DNA from: Otis tarda | Lineage: Eukaryota > Chordata > Aves > Otidiformes > Otididae | Direction: 5' to 3' | Assembly: GCA_026413225.1 (NCBI GenBank) | Contig: CM048553.1 | Coordinates: 136,182,190 to 136,246,189 of the forward strand | DNA: 64,000 nucleotides | Part shown: positions 39,235 through 51,225 of the stretch, in pieces | Layout: every line of letters begins with the position of its first letter | Position numbering within the stretch: position 1 is the stretch's first letter | Program-made: the position numbers and the translations under genes | The notes under the pieces: model-generated | Seen by the model: the letters and a program-made list of their open reading frames with translations, nothing else | Databases searched by the model: none | What the model was told of the DNA's origin: nothing

Positions 39235-40366
39235 TGTCACAGTTTAGCCCCACTCAGGATCAGACTACACAGTCTCTGTCTCACTCCCCCAACCCTCCAA
39301 GAGAACAGGGGGAGATGATATAAGAAAAAAGGCTCTAAGTCTGAGATAAGGACAGGGAGAAAATCCTTAAAGTTACCATTACGGGCAAAACAGACTTGAC
39401 CTAGGGAAAACTATTCATTTATTACTAAAATCAAAGCAGTAAAGTGAGACAGAGAACAAGATAACCTCCCCCCACCTCTCCCTCTTCCTGGGCTTAACAT
39501 TATCTCTTCCACCTTCCCATCCCCGAGTGGCACAGAGGGGAAGAGGGAATGGGGCTTATGGTCAGTTCATCACTTTTAGCTTTACGCTGCTCCTTCCTCC
39601 TTGGGGGAAGAACTCCTCACATTCCTCCCCTGCTCCAGCTTGGGGTCCCTCCCACGGGCCACAGTCCTTCATGAACTGCTCCGGCGTGGGTCATCTCTTT
39701 CACAGGGTGCGGTCCCTCCATAATGGCTGCCCCAGTGGGCCCTCTACGGGCCACAGCCTCCTTCAGGCATCCACCTGCCCCAGTATGTGGTCCTCCACAG
39801 GCTGCGGGTGGATCTCTGCTCCTCCATGGGCCTCCATGGGCTGCAGGGGGACAACCTGCTTCACCATGGTCTTCACCATAGTCTGCAGCGGAATCTTGGC
39901 CAGGAGCCGCATTACTCCCCCCCCTCCTTCTTCACTGACCTTGGCATCTACAGCCACTCCTCTCACAAGAAATTCTTCACAATCAGGCTCAGGCAGATGC
40001 CTCTCAAGTTCTCTTCACATCTCATCTCCACTCTCTTTCTTGCAGCTGGGCCAGGCCAAGTCGGGCCCAGATGGCCACTGGGCTGGAGACCAGAGGATGA
40101 GGCCTGCAAGGCCCACAAGGCTCGTGCCTCCCCCTCTCTGTCTCTGCTTCAGCTTCTTCATGTCATCTTCTTTTTTCTTTTTGCTGTTTTCCCCTTCTTA
40201 AATACGTTATCACAGAGGCGTTATCACGGAACAACTGGCTCGGCCTTGGCCAGCAGCGGGTCTGCCCCAGGCCTGACTGAGTCCACTGAACAAAGGGGAG
40301 CAACTTCTAGCAGTTTCCTGCAGAAGATACCACCTTAGGCCCCCCTCACTAAACAAAACCAGGACA
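39235..40366 (-). mobile_element. Family-A solo LTR, reverse, copy 4
   Basis: A 1,132-bp reverse copy running from TGTCACAGTTTAGCCC to AACCAGGACA on the plus strand. It has a perfect 5-bp duplication ATTGA (39230-39234 and 40367-40371). The reversed TATA-like CTTAAATACG is near 40197. Relative to copies 1-3 it lacks several bases around the CCAAT motif (about 40230), so its promoter may be weakened. The 224-codon (39527-40201) and 183-codon (39787-40338) plus-strand frames are antisense to the LTR and are not genes. Confidence 0.9.
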
Positions 40367-40371
40367 ATTGA

Positions 40372-40916
40372 CAAAGTTAATTCTTTTAGTATTACAAATA
40401 TCTTTCACACCCCAGATCCATCTTGATGTTTCCTTGTCCATTTGTTTATGAAAAATCTTGAAAGAACTGAATAGGTGTTAATGATAGAGGCAAGTACTGC
40501 AGAAACCCCAGTGCAAAATTAGAAGGCAAAATTTTCCTGTGCTACCCTTATTGCTCCCAAGGGCCAGCAAGATACTATATGCTGGTCATAGCTTATCATC
40601 ATTATTAAATCCATTAAGGGGTATTAAATCTATTAAAAACAATGGAATTTTTTTTTAAACTTACTTATAAAGTGATGATTCCTGAAGAAGCCATCTGAGA
40701 AAGTCTTCCTTAATCAGCCACTTTCTACATCACCTATCTTGAATTGTCTTCTTACAGCTTAAAGAAAAATCTTTCCTTCTCTTGAGAAACTATGGCAGAT
40801 CACTCATTCATTGCAAACTGTACATCAGGTACATAGATTTTACTTAACCTTCCTGCTTGGAGAGATATGTAGATATATAAAAATATATATACATATTATT
40901 TTTTTTACAGACTAAG
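40372..40916. other. Spacer between two LTRs
   Basis: About 545 bp of AT-rich DNA, with an alternating TA tract near 40870-40900. Nothing else recognised. Confidence 0.6.
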
Positions 40917-42056
40917 TGTGGTGAGTTGACTCTGGCTGGACACCAGGTGCCCACCAAAGCCACTCTATCACTCCCCTCCTCAGCTGGACGGGGGAGAGAA
41001 AATATAATGAAAGGTTTGTGGGCTAAGATAAGGACAGGGAGAGATCACTCAACAATTGCCATCGTCGGCAACATAGATGTGATATGGGGAAAATTAATTT
41101 AATTTGTTACCAATCAGATCAGAGTAGGATAATGAGAAACAAAACCAAATCTTCCTCTCATCCCTCCCTTCTTCCTTGGCTTAGCTTCACTCCTGATTCC
41201 CTCTTCCCCTCCAGCAGAGCAGGGGGACATGGAATGGTGGTTGTGGTTGCAGTCAGTTTATCATGTGTTGTCTCTGCCACTGCTTCCTCCTTGGGGGAAG
41301 GACTCCTCACACTCTTCCCCTGCTCCAGCATGGTGTCCCTCCCACAGAAAACAGCCCTCCACAAACTTCTCTAATGTGAGTGCTTCCTATGGGCTGCAGT
41401 TCTTCACAAACTGCTCCAGTGTGGGTCCCTTCCATGAGGTTCAGTCCTTCAGGAACAGACTGCTCCAGCGCGGGTGCTCTACAGGGTCACAGTTTCTGTG
41501 AGCAAACCTGCTCTGGTGTGGGCTCCTCTCTCCATGGATCCACAGGTCCTGCCAGGATCCTACTCTAGTGCCAGCTTCTCATGGGACCACAGCCTTCTTT
41601 GAGTGCATCTGCATGCCCTGGTGTGGGGTCCTCCATGGGCTGCAGGTGGATCTCTGCTCCTCCATGGACCTCCATGGGCTGCAGGGGGACTACCTGCTTC
41701 ACAATGGGCTGCACCATGGGCTGCAGAGGAACCTCGGCCAGGAGCTGCATTACTCCTCCCCCTCCTTCTTCACTGACCTTGGCGTCTGCAGAGTTGTTTC
41801 TCTCACATTCTCACTCCTCTCTCCAGCTGCAATTGCTGCCATGTAGGTTTTTTTCCTGTTCTTAAATATGTTATCAGAGAGGTGCTGCCACAATTGGTGA
41901 TTGGCTTGGCCTTGACCAGCAGCAAGTCCATCTTGGAGAGGGCTGGGACTGGCTTTATGGGACATGGGGAAAGTTTTCAGTAGCTTTTCACAGAAGCCAC
42001 CCCTGTAGCCCCCCTGCCACCCCGCCCTCAAAACCTTGCCATCCAAAACCAAAGCA
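40917..42056 (-). mobile_element. Family-B LTR related to family A, reverse
   Basis: About 1.14 kb, from TGTGGTGAGTTGACTC to about CCAAAACCAAAGCA on the plus strand. It shares the family-A layout: a reversed AATAAA/ATTAAT area near its left end, GATAAGGACAGGGAGA, a GC-rich repeated middle and the reversed TATA-like CTTAAATATG near 41861. The flanks CTAAG and GTAGG match at three of five bases only, so the exact ends are uncertain and the insertion looks older than the family-A copies. The middle (41320-41660) consists of about seven ~48-bp units. Confidence 0.78.
41320..41660. repeat. ~48-bp minisatellite inside the family-B LTR
   Basis: TGCTCCAGYGYGGGT-like units start near 41322, 41369, 41412, 41461, 41509, 41561 and 41612, a spacing of 43-52 bp. 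Related but fewer units occur in the family-A LTRs (for example 5030-5190 on the other strand). Confidence 0.72.
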
Positions 42057-43559
42057 GTAGGTGATAGGCTGAGCATATAGAATTATACTGATTAACTTAC
42101 TCTGTTAGGGAGGCAAAACATACATGAAAACTATTCCAAGGATTCTTATTTAGTTTTTAATATAGAAGTATTCAGCTGGCCTCAGTGTGCCGAGTCAGTC
42201 TTTTCATGAGTCACATTGAGTACCAACGCACAGAAAGCACATTCAATAGAAATCTTGATGATGTAAAGATCTGTATCAGGGAGACTGTCACAATATACAC
42301 AGGAATCCTTGCCTCAGATTAGGCCTTCGTCTGCATAAAGATTCAATTACTAATGGTGAGCGTGACTGTTATGATAGCTCTCAAAGACATATTTTCAGGA
42401 TCATTATCCCAAAACTCATTATCCCCCAAGTGGTTGATTATCATTGTGTCTGGCTTCAGTGAAGAGGCAGAAAAGAATTACATGCACTCATCCCATTTAA
42501 ATATTGATATTAAGTATATCTGCTAATGTATGAGTTTATAGGAAATACAGAGTTCAGTAAATGACGATCCTTCACATTTACATTTGAAGCCTCAATTACC
42601 CAAAACAGTGGGAAGTTTGGTAGTTTACTCCTCACTGAGTCAAGTCAAATGCTGCTTGTTTACAAACTCGATATATAAACTTATAAATGACAGTATGGGA
42701 TCTAGTCTAGTATCTTGAGCCACTTCCCCAGAGAAGCTACTTTAAATTTGCATTATTCTTATTCTTTTCCACAGTCCTGCATCTCAGTGTGTCAGGCCTT
42801 GTCTGGAGGACTCCCTCTTTGCATGGCAGTGGTTTGTATTGAATAGCTCGAAAGAGATTTTTTTTTCTTTGCATTTGTCAATTCACTTCTTTAGCATATG
42901 TCAACTTTTAGTGTCTATGATAATTTGTAACAAGTAGATGAGCATCTTACCTGTATGGTGTTTAAAGTAGCTGCTTTGGCTAGCTTTAAGCCTGCTTCCT
43001 TTTAGTTTCATTTGATTCACCTGTGAGACAAGAAGGACAGTGAAAAATAACTTCCTATACACTTATTCATATAATTCAGGTTTTAGATGGGTTTTGTATT
43101 TTGAAAAAATCCTCCTATATGTAGTCATTTCTTATAAAACAGAAACATCTTTAATAACCTTGCTTATCCTTGTAGCCTTTATCCAAGCACAGCTACATTA
43201 TACAATATTATTACTTTGCTACTATGCAAATTTTGACATGCAAGTGGAGAAAAGGAGGCAGAACTTCAAACAGAATTCAAGATGCAGGTATGGATTTACA
43301 CAGCAGCATAATAATTTATTATTATTATTTTGTTTTGTTCTCTATTCCATTCCTAACAACTTCTAACATCGTTTTCTTCACTGCTACAGTGTATTGAATC
43401 TATTTTCATAGATTTCTCTCTCATATTCCTAAGAATTTTCCTCAAACACTAATACTTGCCTCAGAAAACATCATTATAGACATGATTTTTTTTCATATCT
43501 GCTTCACTTATACATAATTTCATTTATATGCCATTTCATTTCCAAGTCCCTTAGTATAC
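42057..43559. other. AT-rich intergenic DNA
   Basis: No gene or repeat recognised. The 108-codon plus frame 43040-43366 is hydrophobic but AT-driven and has no supporting context. Confidence 0.5.
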
Positions 43560-44110
43560 TCCAGCTTTTCTTTATACAATTATTAAAACTCATTTATTGC
43601 CTTTATTACCGTATCATCAGCAAACTTTGCCATATGAGTCTTTCCAGATCATTTATGAATGTAGTGAATAACAGTCTCTGGTAGATACTCCTATAAGTTT
43701 TATTTATGATGTGTCTTTATTGTGAAATCTAGGTAATAATGCTTTCTTTTGTTTCCTGTAATTTAATAATTTGCTCATCAATCTGAGGACCTTACCTCTT
43801 TTGCTATCACAGCTAAATTTCTTCAAGAGTGTTTGGAGAAGGATCTTACTAAATGCCTTTTGGAAATCCAGAAAAGTGTACTAACTTGATTAGCAATATT
43901 TACATGTTTCAAGAATTTTAATAAAGGATTCTGTTACTAAAGTAATTCTGATTCCACTCTCATAAGTCATATTTATCCTTATGTTTACAAGTCCCTCTCC
44001 TAAAGCCAGTTGGCTCACTAGAGATTACAGTTTACTTGGCTGCATTTTCTCAGATTTTGCACAAATCTTTCTAAAATCTTGCTGCCTCTTTAACTGCCTT
44101 CCAGTTATGA
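43560..44110 (-). mobile_element. Ancient CR1/L3-like LINE fragment, eroded
   Basis: Eroded text reads in the order of old CR1/L3 3' regions: TCATCAGCAAACTTTGCC, AGTCTCTGGTAGATACTCC, AAATGCCTTTTGGAAATCC, then AAAGCCAGTTGGCTCAC. Parallel phrases occur in amniote CR1/L3 repeats. Assigned from memory; many substitutions and small gaps. Confidence 0.5.
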
Positions 44111-44379
44111 GGTAGTTTTATACATGAAACAGCACAATTCATAAATCAGTTATTTATTTTTTCAGTTCCTTCAGAACATTTAAATCAATTAGCAGAAGTT
44201 TGATATTTATCATCCTATCAACTATTCTTTAACATCTTATACTGACATTTCAGCTTGGGTGATACTGTGGTAATCACATCCAGGAAGAAAATTCTACCTC
44301 TCCATGTTCTTCCGCTCTTAACACAGATACAGAATTTTGCATCTCCACAGAAGTTTGTGTCAGGAAAATAGTGCCAGGT
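44111..44379. other. AT-rich spacer
   Basis: Nothing recognised. Confidence 0.5.
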
Positions 44380-44405
44380 ATAAAATAAAATAAAATAAAA
44401 TAAAC
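44380..44405. repeat. TAAAA pentanucleotide microsatellite
   Basis: About five TAAAA units, ending about 20 bp before the next LTR. Confidence 0.9.
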
Positions 44406-44426
44406 TTAACAAATAGTTGGGAAGGA

Positions 44427-45298
44427 TGGTTAACCTTGGCGAGCAGCCAGACACCCACACAACTGCTCACTCACTTCCCCTCCTCAACAGGGCGGAGGCA
44501 GAAAATAGAATGGAAAAACCTCATAAGGGTTGAAGTAAACACAGGGAGATCACTTACCAATCACTGTCATAGGCAAAACAGACTCAGCTGGTGGGAAAAG
44601 AATTTAATTTATTGCCAATTAAAATAGGTTTGGATAGAGAGAAACAAACAAATTAAAACATTACCTTCCCCTCACTTCTTCCTTTTTCCCAGGCTCAACT
44701 TCACTCTTTCATTCCTGACTCTTCTACATCTCTTCTCCCCAGTCAAGTGAGGTGGGTGGGGAATGGGAGTTTTGGTCAGTCTGTAACTGTTCCTGTCTGC
44801 AGCTCCTTCCTCCTTATACTTTTCCACTGGTCCAGTGTAGGGCCTTTCCACAGGCTCCACTCCTTCAGAACGAAACTGCTCCAGCACAGGGGTCCTCCAT
44901 GGGCTGCAGTGTGCATATCTGCTTCACCCTGGTCTCTTGCATGGGCTGCAGAGGAATCTCTGCTCCAGTGCCTGGAGCACCTCCTCCCTTTCCTTTTCCT
45001 CTAACCTTGGTGATTGCAGGGATGTTTCTCATATTTTTTCCTCACTCCTCATCACCTGTACAGTGTTTTCACCCTTTCTTAAATACTTTTTCCCAGAGGC
45101 CCCACCCACTTGCTTAACAGGCTCAACTATGTCCTGCAATGGGTCCACTGGAGCCAGCTGGAAATGCCTGGAACCGACTGTGTCCAGAATGGAGCAGCTC
45201 TAACTTCTCCTCACAGAGGCTGCCCTGCAGTCCTCCACCGCCAGCACCTGACAGCAGATGGCCCCTGCGAAAAAGATCAGCCAACTTGTTCCACTGAG
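44427..45298 (-). mobile_element. Family-C LTR, reverse, right end uncertain
   Basis: Starts TGGTTAACCTTGGCGAGCAG on the plus strand. It contains the shared ACACAGGGAGATCACTTACC block, GGCAAAACAGACTCAGC, TTTAATTTATTGCCAATTAA, a GC-rich middle and a reversed TATA-like CTTAAATAC (45079-45087). AAGGA occurs at 44422-44426 and again at 45299-45303, but the sequence before the right one does not end in CA. The right boundary is therefore a guess within about 50 bp. Confidence 0.65.
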
Positions 45299-45303
45299 AA
45301 GGA

Positions 45304-47274
45304 ACTTGCTGTGACAAATGAAACCTTAGAGTGTGAAGAAACACAGAATTCTCACAGAATTTATTAGTGGCCTAGCTTAAGACATCCACTGCAAAGAGTA
45401 TTTGCTTTCATATCTAAGCTAGTGCCTAGATTCCTTCTGTGTTGACTGGAGAGGCAGTTTAGAATCAGATTCACACCAGTTACCATAATATTTCCTAAAT
45501 GAATGCTAAGGAAAAAACAATACTGAAGAAAATTGAGGAAATAGAGTATGTAAAATCTTCTTCTCTCTCTGGGTTAAGTACACGAGTGACAAAAGCTCCC
45601 TGAAGATTAAATACCTAAATCCTCCCTTTTTAGACACAGAGGAAAGAAGACTGAGCTGATGAAACCCACCTAATTCCTAAGAAAAGCCAGATCTCTTGAG
45701 CTCAGGGGGCCTTGGAGTCCAGAAGTCTCCACACCTCATGGACGATGTTTGAATGAGTTACCCATCTCCAAACATGCAGTTTACCCCATTCGTCCATTGA
45801 TGATAACCCAGAGCTCCAGATGTACCCAGCTCTTCCCATAGCTAGTGGCTAAGACTAGGTGAAGAGCTGAACCGTCTTCTTCCTTCAGTGCTTCTTAATA
45901 GTAAGCTTAAGTGTCACCTAGCTCAACAGGTTGACTATTACGAATCACATTTTTGGTCCTCAGTGTACGGAGAGCTTAGACACACAACTTTTCATTGGCA
46001 ATTCTACTTGCTTCAATACAGAGTATTTCAACAGCTGGCCAGTGGTGATTATGTGATTCACCAAGGATCAAAAAAGTAATCTGAATGTACTGGGAGGTCA
46101 AATCTTATTCCAGTTGGGCTAGTGCTGCCGTCTCCTAGATATCTGTCTCACTCTAGCCACAGGACTACAAAAGCAGCTGCAAAACCGCTTTATGTTCTAC
46201 ACAGATGGAAAGGATCAGCCTTAGAAGAGCTCCTGAGGTTGCTGGGCTGCATACTGGGACTAACTGCTGTAATAATCCATGTAAAGTGTATGAATGGAAA
46301 GAGACATGGGGGAATAAGATTACCAATGCTAAAATAATTACTTTTATGTGTAAAGAAGAAAGCTCTGCATGAATTGTAGAGCTTCTGAGATAAATAGGCA
46401 CTTATATGATTGTCCCAGTGTAATTTGGAGAGAGATAATGTGAGAGTTTTTGTCCGTCAAGGAACAGTTCCTGCAGCCCACATCAACAGAGGCATACATA
46501 CTGTGCAACACTATGTAGCTTGACCCATGAAAGGAATAATTTAATCTTCAGAACTTTCAATTTCTTGTCTCTCTGAACCACTTAAGTTCAATTCTTTTAA
46601 TTAACATTTAAATGAGATTACAATTCCCTGTTTGTGTTTTCAAAGGTCATTAGGATTTTATGGCATTAGGCAATGCCCCTTTCATATCAAAGGATCTGAG
46701 AAATCTTCTTGCATCCAGGCATTTTATATTTTCTCAGTACTGTTTTTTGGATTTATTTTGTTGCTTCTTCTTTAACTACTGATTGTACCTAGGCTTGATA
46801 AGTAGCACAGCCAGAAAAAAAAAAAAATGTGCATGGTCCAGATTTCCCCAAAAGTTAAATAAGCAGAAACCTCACTATCAAAATTAACTTCCATGTTGTG
46901 GAAAGTAAAGCTCTGTACCGTTCACTTTAAACACTCTGGTCTTCAGTACTTTTCTCATTTCTTACTGAATGTTTATCTTTCCCCCATTTTCATATTTTAT
47001 TACATTAGTAGTATGCTCCATGTCCTCATTTGTCTCTTCCTTCATCCTCTGAGAGACCTGAGTATACACATTATAGTAATATTTCTCAGCAAGAAATAAG
47101 CTTCTGTTCTATGGTATAAGCCAGAATATAAGCAAAACACCGTCCAAAGAGCTGTGCATGCAAAAGCTGTCGGCAGCATTCAGCACTGCTGCCATTGCAA
47201 AACCTTTTTTTTTGTTCTCATTTATGTCTCATCCTGCTAACTGATATCCACAAGGGATAGCTCAATGAGTGCAT
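45304..47274. other. Intergenic DNA, nothing recognised
   Basis: AT-rich to mixed composition. Frames stay below 80 codons and show no motif. Confidence 0.5.
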
Positions 47275-47279
47275 CTTCT

Positions 47280-47742
47280 TGTTGTAGTTTAACCCCACTT
47301 AGGACTATGCTACACAGTCTCTTACTCACTCCTCCCACCCTTCAGTGGGACAGGGAGGAGAATTGGTAAAGAAAAGAAGACACAACTCACAGGTTGAGAT
47401 TAAAAAAAAGTTTCAGAGAACAACAGAAGAAAAGAAAACAGAGATGGAAAACAAAGAAACAAAACCCAGTAACAGAAAATACTTAAGCACATAATTTACA
47501 GTACAATAGGTCTTAGCAGACACCAACATCCAGCTTCCTCCTAAGTAGCAGGAGCCTCCCATCAGCACTTTATACACTGAGCATGATGTCACATGGTGTA
47601 GAACAGCCCTTTGGCTAATTTGGGTAAGCTATCCCAGCTGTTGGCTAATTAGTAAACTATCCCCCAGCCACAGGTGGCACCAACTTCAGTTCCTCTCCCA
47701 GCACAGGTGAAAATTAACTCTGTCCTAGCCAGAACCAGGACA
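47280..47742 (-). mobile_element. Solo LTR, reverse, same family as 147-771
   Basis: Reads TGTTGTAGTTTAACCCC to GAACCAGGACA on the plus strand. The reverse complement begins TGTCCTGGTT and ends AAACTACAACA, matching the LTR at 147. The reversed TATA box (TTTATA, 47569-47574) is followed by a CRE-like TGATGTCA (47584-47591, TGACATCA on the LTR's strand), a typical U3 arrangement. The flanking pentamers CTTCT and CCTTT agree poorly, so this insertion is older or its duplication has decayed. Confidence 0.82.
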
Positions 47743-47747
47743 CCTTT

Positions 47748-49556
47748 CTATGCTATTTGTAATGTGCAAAGGCTCTGCTGCATACATGAATTTCAACAGT
47801 GAGTCAGTGGAGGCACCTTCCTTAGAGGTGATTAGAGCAGCTGAACTATACCTGAATTGTAGTTGTCTCAAACAAAAGAAATCAGGAAGTGGTACACCTG
47901 GAAAAAGTGTATCTCTGCCTGACACTTGTGAATGGGATACTCAGGTTCGGTTGTTGCCCAGGCAGTGTTCAGTGGTAGTACACAACTGTAGGACAGTCGG
48001 GTGTGCAAGCAGAGGTCAGATATTTAAACACAGAGAAGCATGTTTTGAGCTTCCTTTCAATTTTCTTTTTCCTCTCTTTGTACTGTGATTCCTGACAGTC
48101 CTGACATACCTAATTTATTTCAATTGTGTGAGATCTCTGAGTGTTGCTGTGCTCAGCATCTTTTTCTATTGTCCCCATCTCTGTTCTCCCAGCTGAAGGG
48201 TGAAAGGGATACAATTCATTTCACTTACATTTCTTATCAAGAGACAGAATCTTAAATTAACTCCTAGATTTAGCTGTCTGTTCAATGAAGAGAACTGAAG
48301 GCCACCAGCTAGGGTACAAATCTATCGTATACAGGTAGAAGCCTAATGTAGTTACTTTGGGCACAGGTTAGGAGCTACAAGTTGGCAATTATGCCCTATG
48401 CTAGACTTTTACGGGGCATTTAAGTTCCTAAATCCCAAAATGGTTTTCTGATAGACTGTGACAATCTTGGAGAAGGTGTAACTTTTCTTTACCTCTGAGT
48501 TTGCTACAGTTCTCAGTCTAAACAGTGCCTGACTGGTTGCTAATTACAGCCAAAGAAGACTTATAAACTCATAGTTGTTCTAACTTAACTAAACTTCTCG
48601 TGAACTGTGAGATTCTATTTCTTTTTTAATTGAGGTATTTTCAGAACACACCTTAAGCCTGGAAGTGTTATACCTGCTGGGATCATACAGAAGGGATTAT
48701 GCTATCTTATCCAGTATGCCAGAGTGGCTCCTGAAATAATTACCTCCCAAAAGAAAACACAAATTTTATCTCTAAAAGACCTAGCTAGTGCACTCTAAAA
48801 CAAGACCTGGAATGCACACATAGTGTGGACTGCCAGGGAAACAGGACCTGGAAGAGATTTGGGGATGAAGTTATTTGACACTGTGACAGTATTCAGATAC
48901 TCCATATCTTCCTTGTAAAACTAGTCCTTCACAGATAATAAAGCATTCCCTTACAAAAGAACAACAGGAACAGAAACACTCTTCAGGATCTTTTCAGCCC
49001 GAATGTATTACTTTGATTAAAGTATGAGCAAAGACATGCAGTGGGAAGCTTGCCAGTGTGACAGAGTAACAACTTCCTGGTGTAGAAACAAGGGGAGTGC
49101 AGGCACACTTGTTGCTCGTCATGGTGAGAATGTTTGACTGAAGCCGAAAATCAAAGCAAAAGTTATCTATGAACCACAACGTAAAAGCACTGCACAATGA
49201 ATCTCTTATCTACCAATTAGACAGTAAGTGAGCAAGTCATGGATAACAAGGATGCCTCTACATGTCACTTCAGGGGAACATTTTAAATAGAAGAATCCTG
49301 GAAAAGCAAAGAAAGATAATCAATACAGTGATTAATGACAGTAATTTCACCAAACATCTGGGAAATTAAGCATGCTCTTTAGGAGTTGTTTCTTGCAGTG
49401 ACTTGTGAACGGATGAAAGAGTTGCAAAACAAACTTCACATCAATATATTGAACAGTGTGGTAGCAACAATACTTATCTCAGCCTGGAAACTTTCCAGAA
49501 ATTAAATACTAATATAAAAATATCTTCAAAAATATTGACTTTTCAAATATTTTTTG
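47748..49556. other. Intergenic DNA, nothing recognised
   Basis: Mixed AT-rich DNA. The 112-codon plus frame 47750-48088 lacks any domain or splice support. Confidence 0.5.
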
Positions 49557-51225
49557 CTCATAGAATCATAGAATAGTTTGAGTTGTAAGGGACCTTGAAA
49601 GGTCATCTAGTCCAACCCCTCTGCAAGGAGCAGGGACATCTTCAAACAGATCAGGTTGCTGAGAGCCCCATCCAACCTGACCTTGAACATTTTGAGGCAT
49701 GGGGCATCTACCACCTCTCTGGAAAACGTGTTCCAGTGTTTCGCCACCCTCATTGTAAAAAATTTATTCCTTATGTTTAATCTAAATCTATCTGCTTCTA
49801 GTTTAAAACCATTACCCCTCCTCCTATTGCTACAGGCCTTGATAAAACGTTTCTCCCCATCTTTCTCATAAGCCCCCTTCAAGTATTGGAAAGCTGCAAT
49901 AAAGCCTCCCCAGGGCCTTCTCTTCTCCAGGCTGAACAGCCCCAACTCTCTCAGCCTGCCCTCATAGGAGAGTTGCTCCAGCCCTCTCATCATCTTTATG
50001 GCCCTCCTCTGGACTTGTTCCAACAGGTCCATGTCCTTCTTATGTTGGGGGCTTCAGAGCCAAATGCAGTACTCCAGGTGGGGTCTCACGAGAGCAGAGT
50101 AGAGGGGCAGAATAATCTCCCTTAACCTGCTGGCCATGATTCTTTTGATGCAGCCCAGGATGCGGTTGGCTTTCTGGGCTGCAAGTGCACATTGTTGGCT
50201 CATGTTCAGCTTCTAATCAACGAACACCCCTAAGTCCTTCTCTTCAGGGCTTCTCTCAATCTATTCTCCACCCAGCCTCTATTTGTGCTTGGGATTGCCT
50301 TTACCTAAGTGCAGGACCTTGTGCTTGGCCTGATTGAACATCATGAGTTCCAATACCAGCTCCTGAGGAACGCCACTCATTACTGGTGTCCATTTGGACA
50401 TCAAACTGTTGACCACAACTCATTTAGTGCAATTATCCAGCTAATTCTTTGTCCACTGAGTGGTCCATCTGTCAAATCCATTTCTCTCTAGTTTAGAGAC
50501 AAGGATGTTGTGTGGCACAGTGTCAAATGCCTTGCAAAAGTGCAGGTATGTGACATCAGTTACTCTTCCCTTATCAACCAACACTGTAACACTGTTGTAG
50601 AAGGCCACCAAATATGTCTAGGCATGATCTGCCCTTAGTGAAGCCGTATCGGTCATCACCAGTCACCTCCTTCTTTTCCATGTGCCTTAGTATATTTTCC
50701 AGGAGGATCTGCTTCATGATCTTGCCAAGCATAGAGGTGAGACTGACTGGCCTGTAGTTCCTTACATCTTCCTTGTTTCCGTTTTTAGAAATGGGAGTTT
50801 TGTTTCCCTTTTTCCAGTCAGTGGGAACATCATCAGAATACCAAGACTTTTCAAATACGGTGGATAGTGGCTTGTCAACTTCCTCTGCCAGTTCCCTCAG
50901 GACCTGCAGATGCATCTCGTCATGTCCCCTGGACTTGTGCACCTTCAGGTTCCTTAGACGGTCTCAAACCTGCTCTTCTCCTACAGTGGGCAGTTCTTCA
51001 TTATTCCAGTCCTTGCCTTTGCCTCCTGTGATGTGGCTAGAGCCCTTGCCAGTGAAGACTGAGGTAAAAAAGTTGCTGAGTACCTCAGCCTTCTCCATGT
51101 CCCAGGTAACCAGATCTCCTATTTCCTTCTAGAAAGAGCCCACATTTCCCCTAGTCTTCCTTTTTATCACAGATATACCTATAGAAGCATAGAAGCTTTT
51201 GTTGTTATTTTCTTGGATGCTATTT
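49557..51225 (-). mobile_element. CR1 LINE, about 1.67 kb 3' part, reverse
   Basis: The longest CR1 here. The plus strand opens with the reverse 3' terminus (ATAGAATCATAGAATAG, TTTGAGTTGTAAGGGACC). It continues through the C-terminal and reverse-transcriptase region in reverse order to ATACCTATAGAAGCATAGAAG. The order agrees with bird CR1s, except that near 50335-50360 the text jumps from GAACATCATGAGTTC to CCAATACCAGCTCC, where about 200 bp usually lie between. It is 5'-truncated, contains stops and frameshifts and cannot be mobile on its own. Confidence 0.93.
50574..50942 (-). pseudogene. CR1 reverse transcriptase fragment
   Basis: A 122-codon piece of the CR1 ORF2 reverse-transcriptase domain still open on the minus strand. 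Words conserved in the family include DEMHLQVLRELAEEV (residues 8-22), VPTDWKKGNKTPI and NYRPVSLTSMLGKIMKQI, followed by GFTKGRSCL near the end. These are the N-terminal RT blocks (fingers region). The catalytic F/YADD block is not present. The frame is broken on both sides (stop after 50574 and frameshifts around 51000-51150), so it is an inactive LINE relic, not a host gene. Confidence 0.9.

Noticed and set aside
39527..40338. 224- and 183-codon plus-strand frames
   Set aside because: Overlapping frames inside the reverse family-A LTR at 39235-40366; repeat-derived.
45299..45303. AAGGA as the right target duplication of the family-C LTR
   Set aside because: The pentamer matches the left flank, but the preceding bases do not form a CA terminus, so the boundary is not proven.
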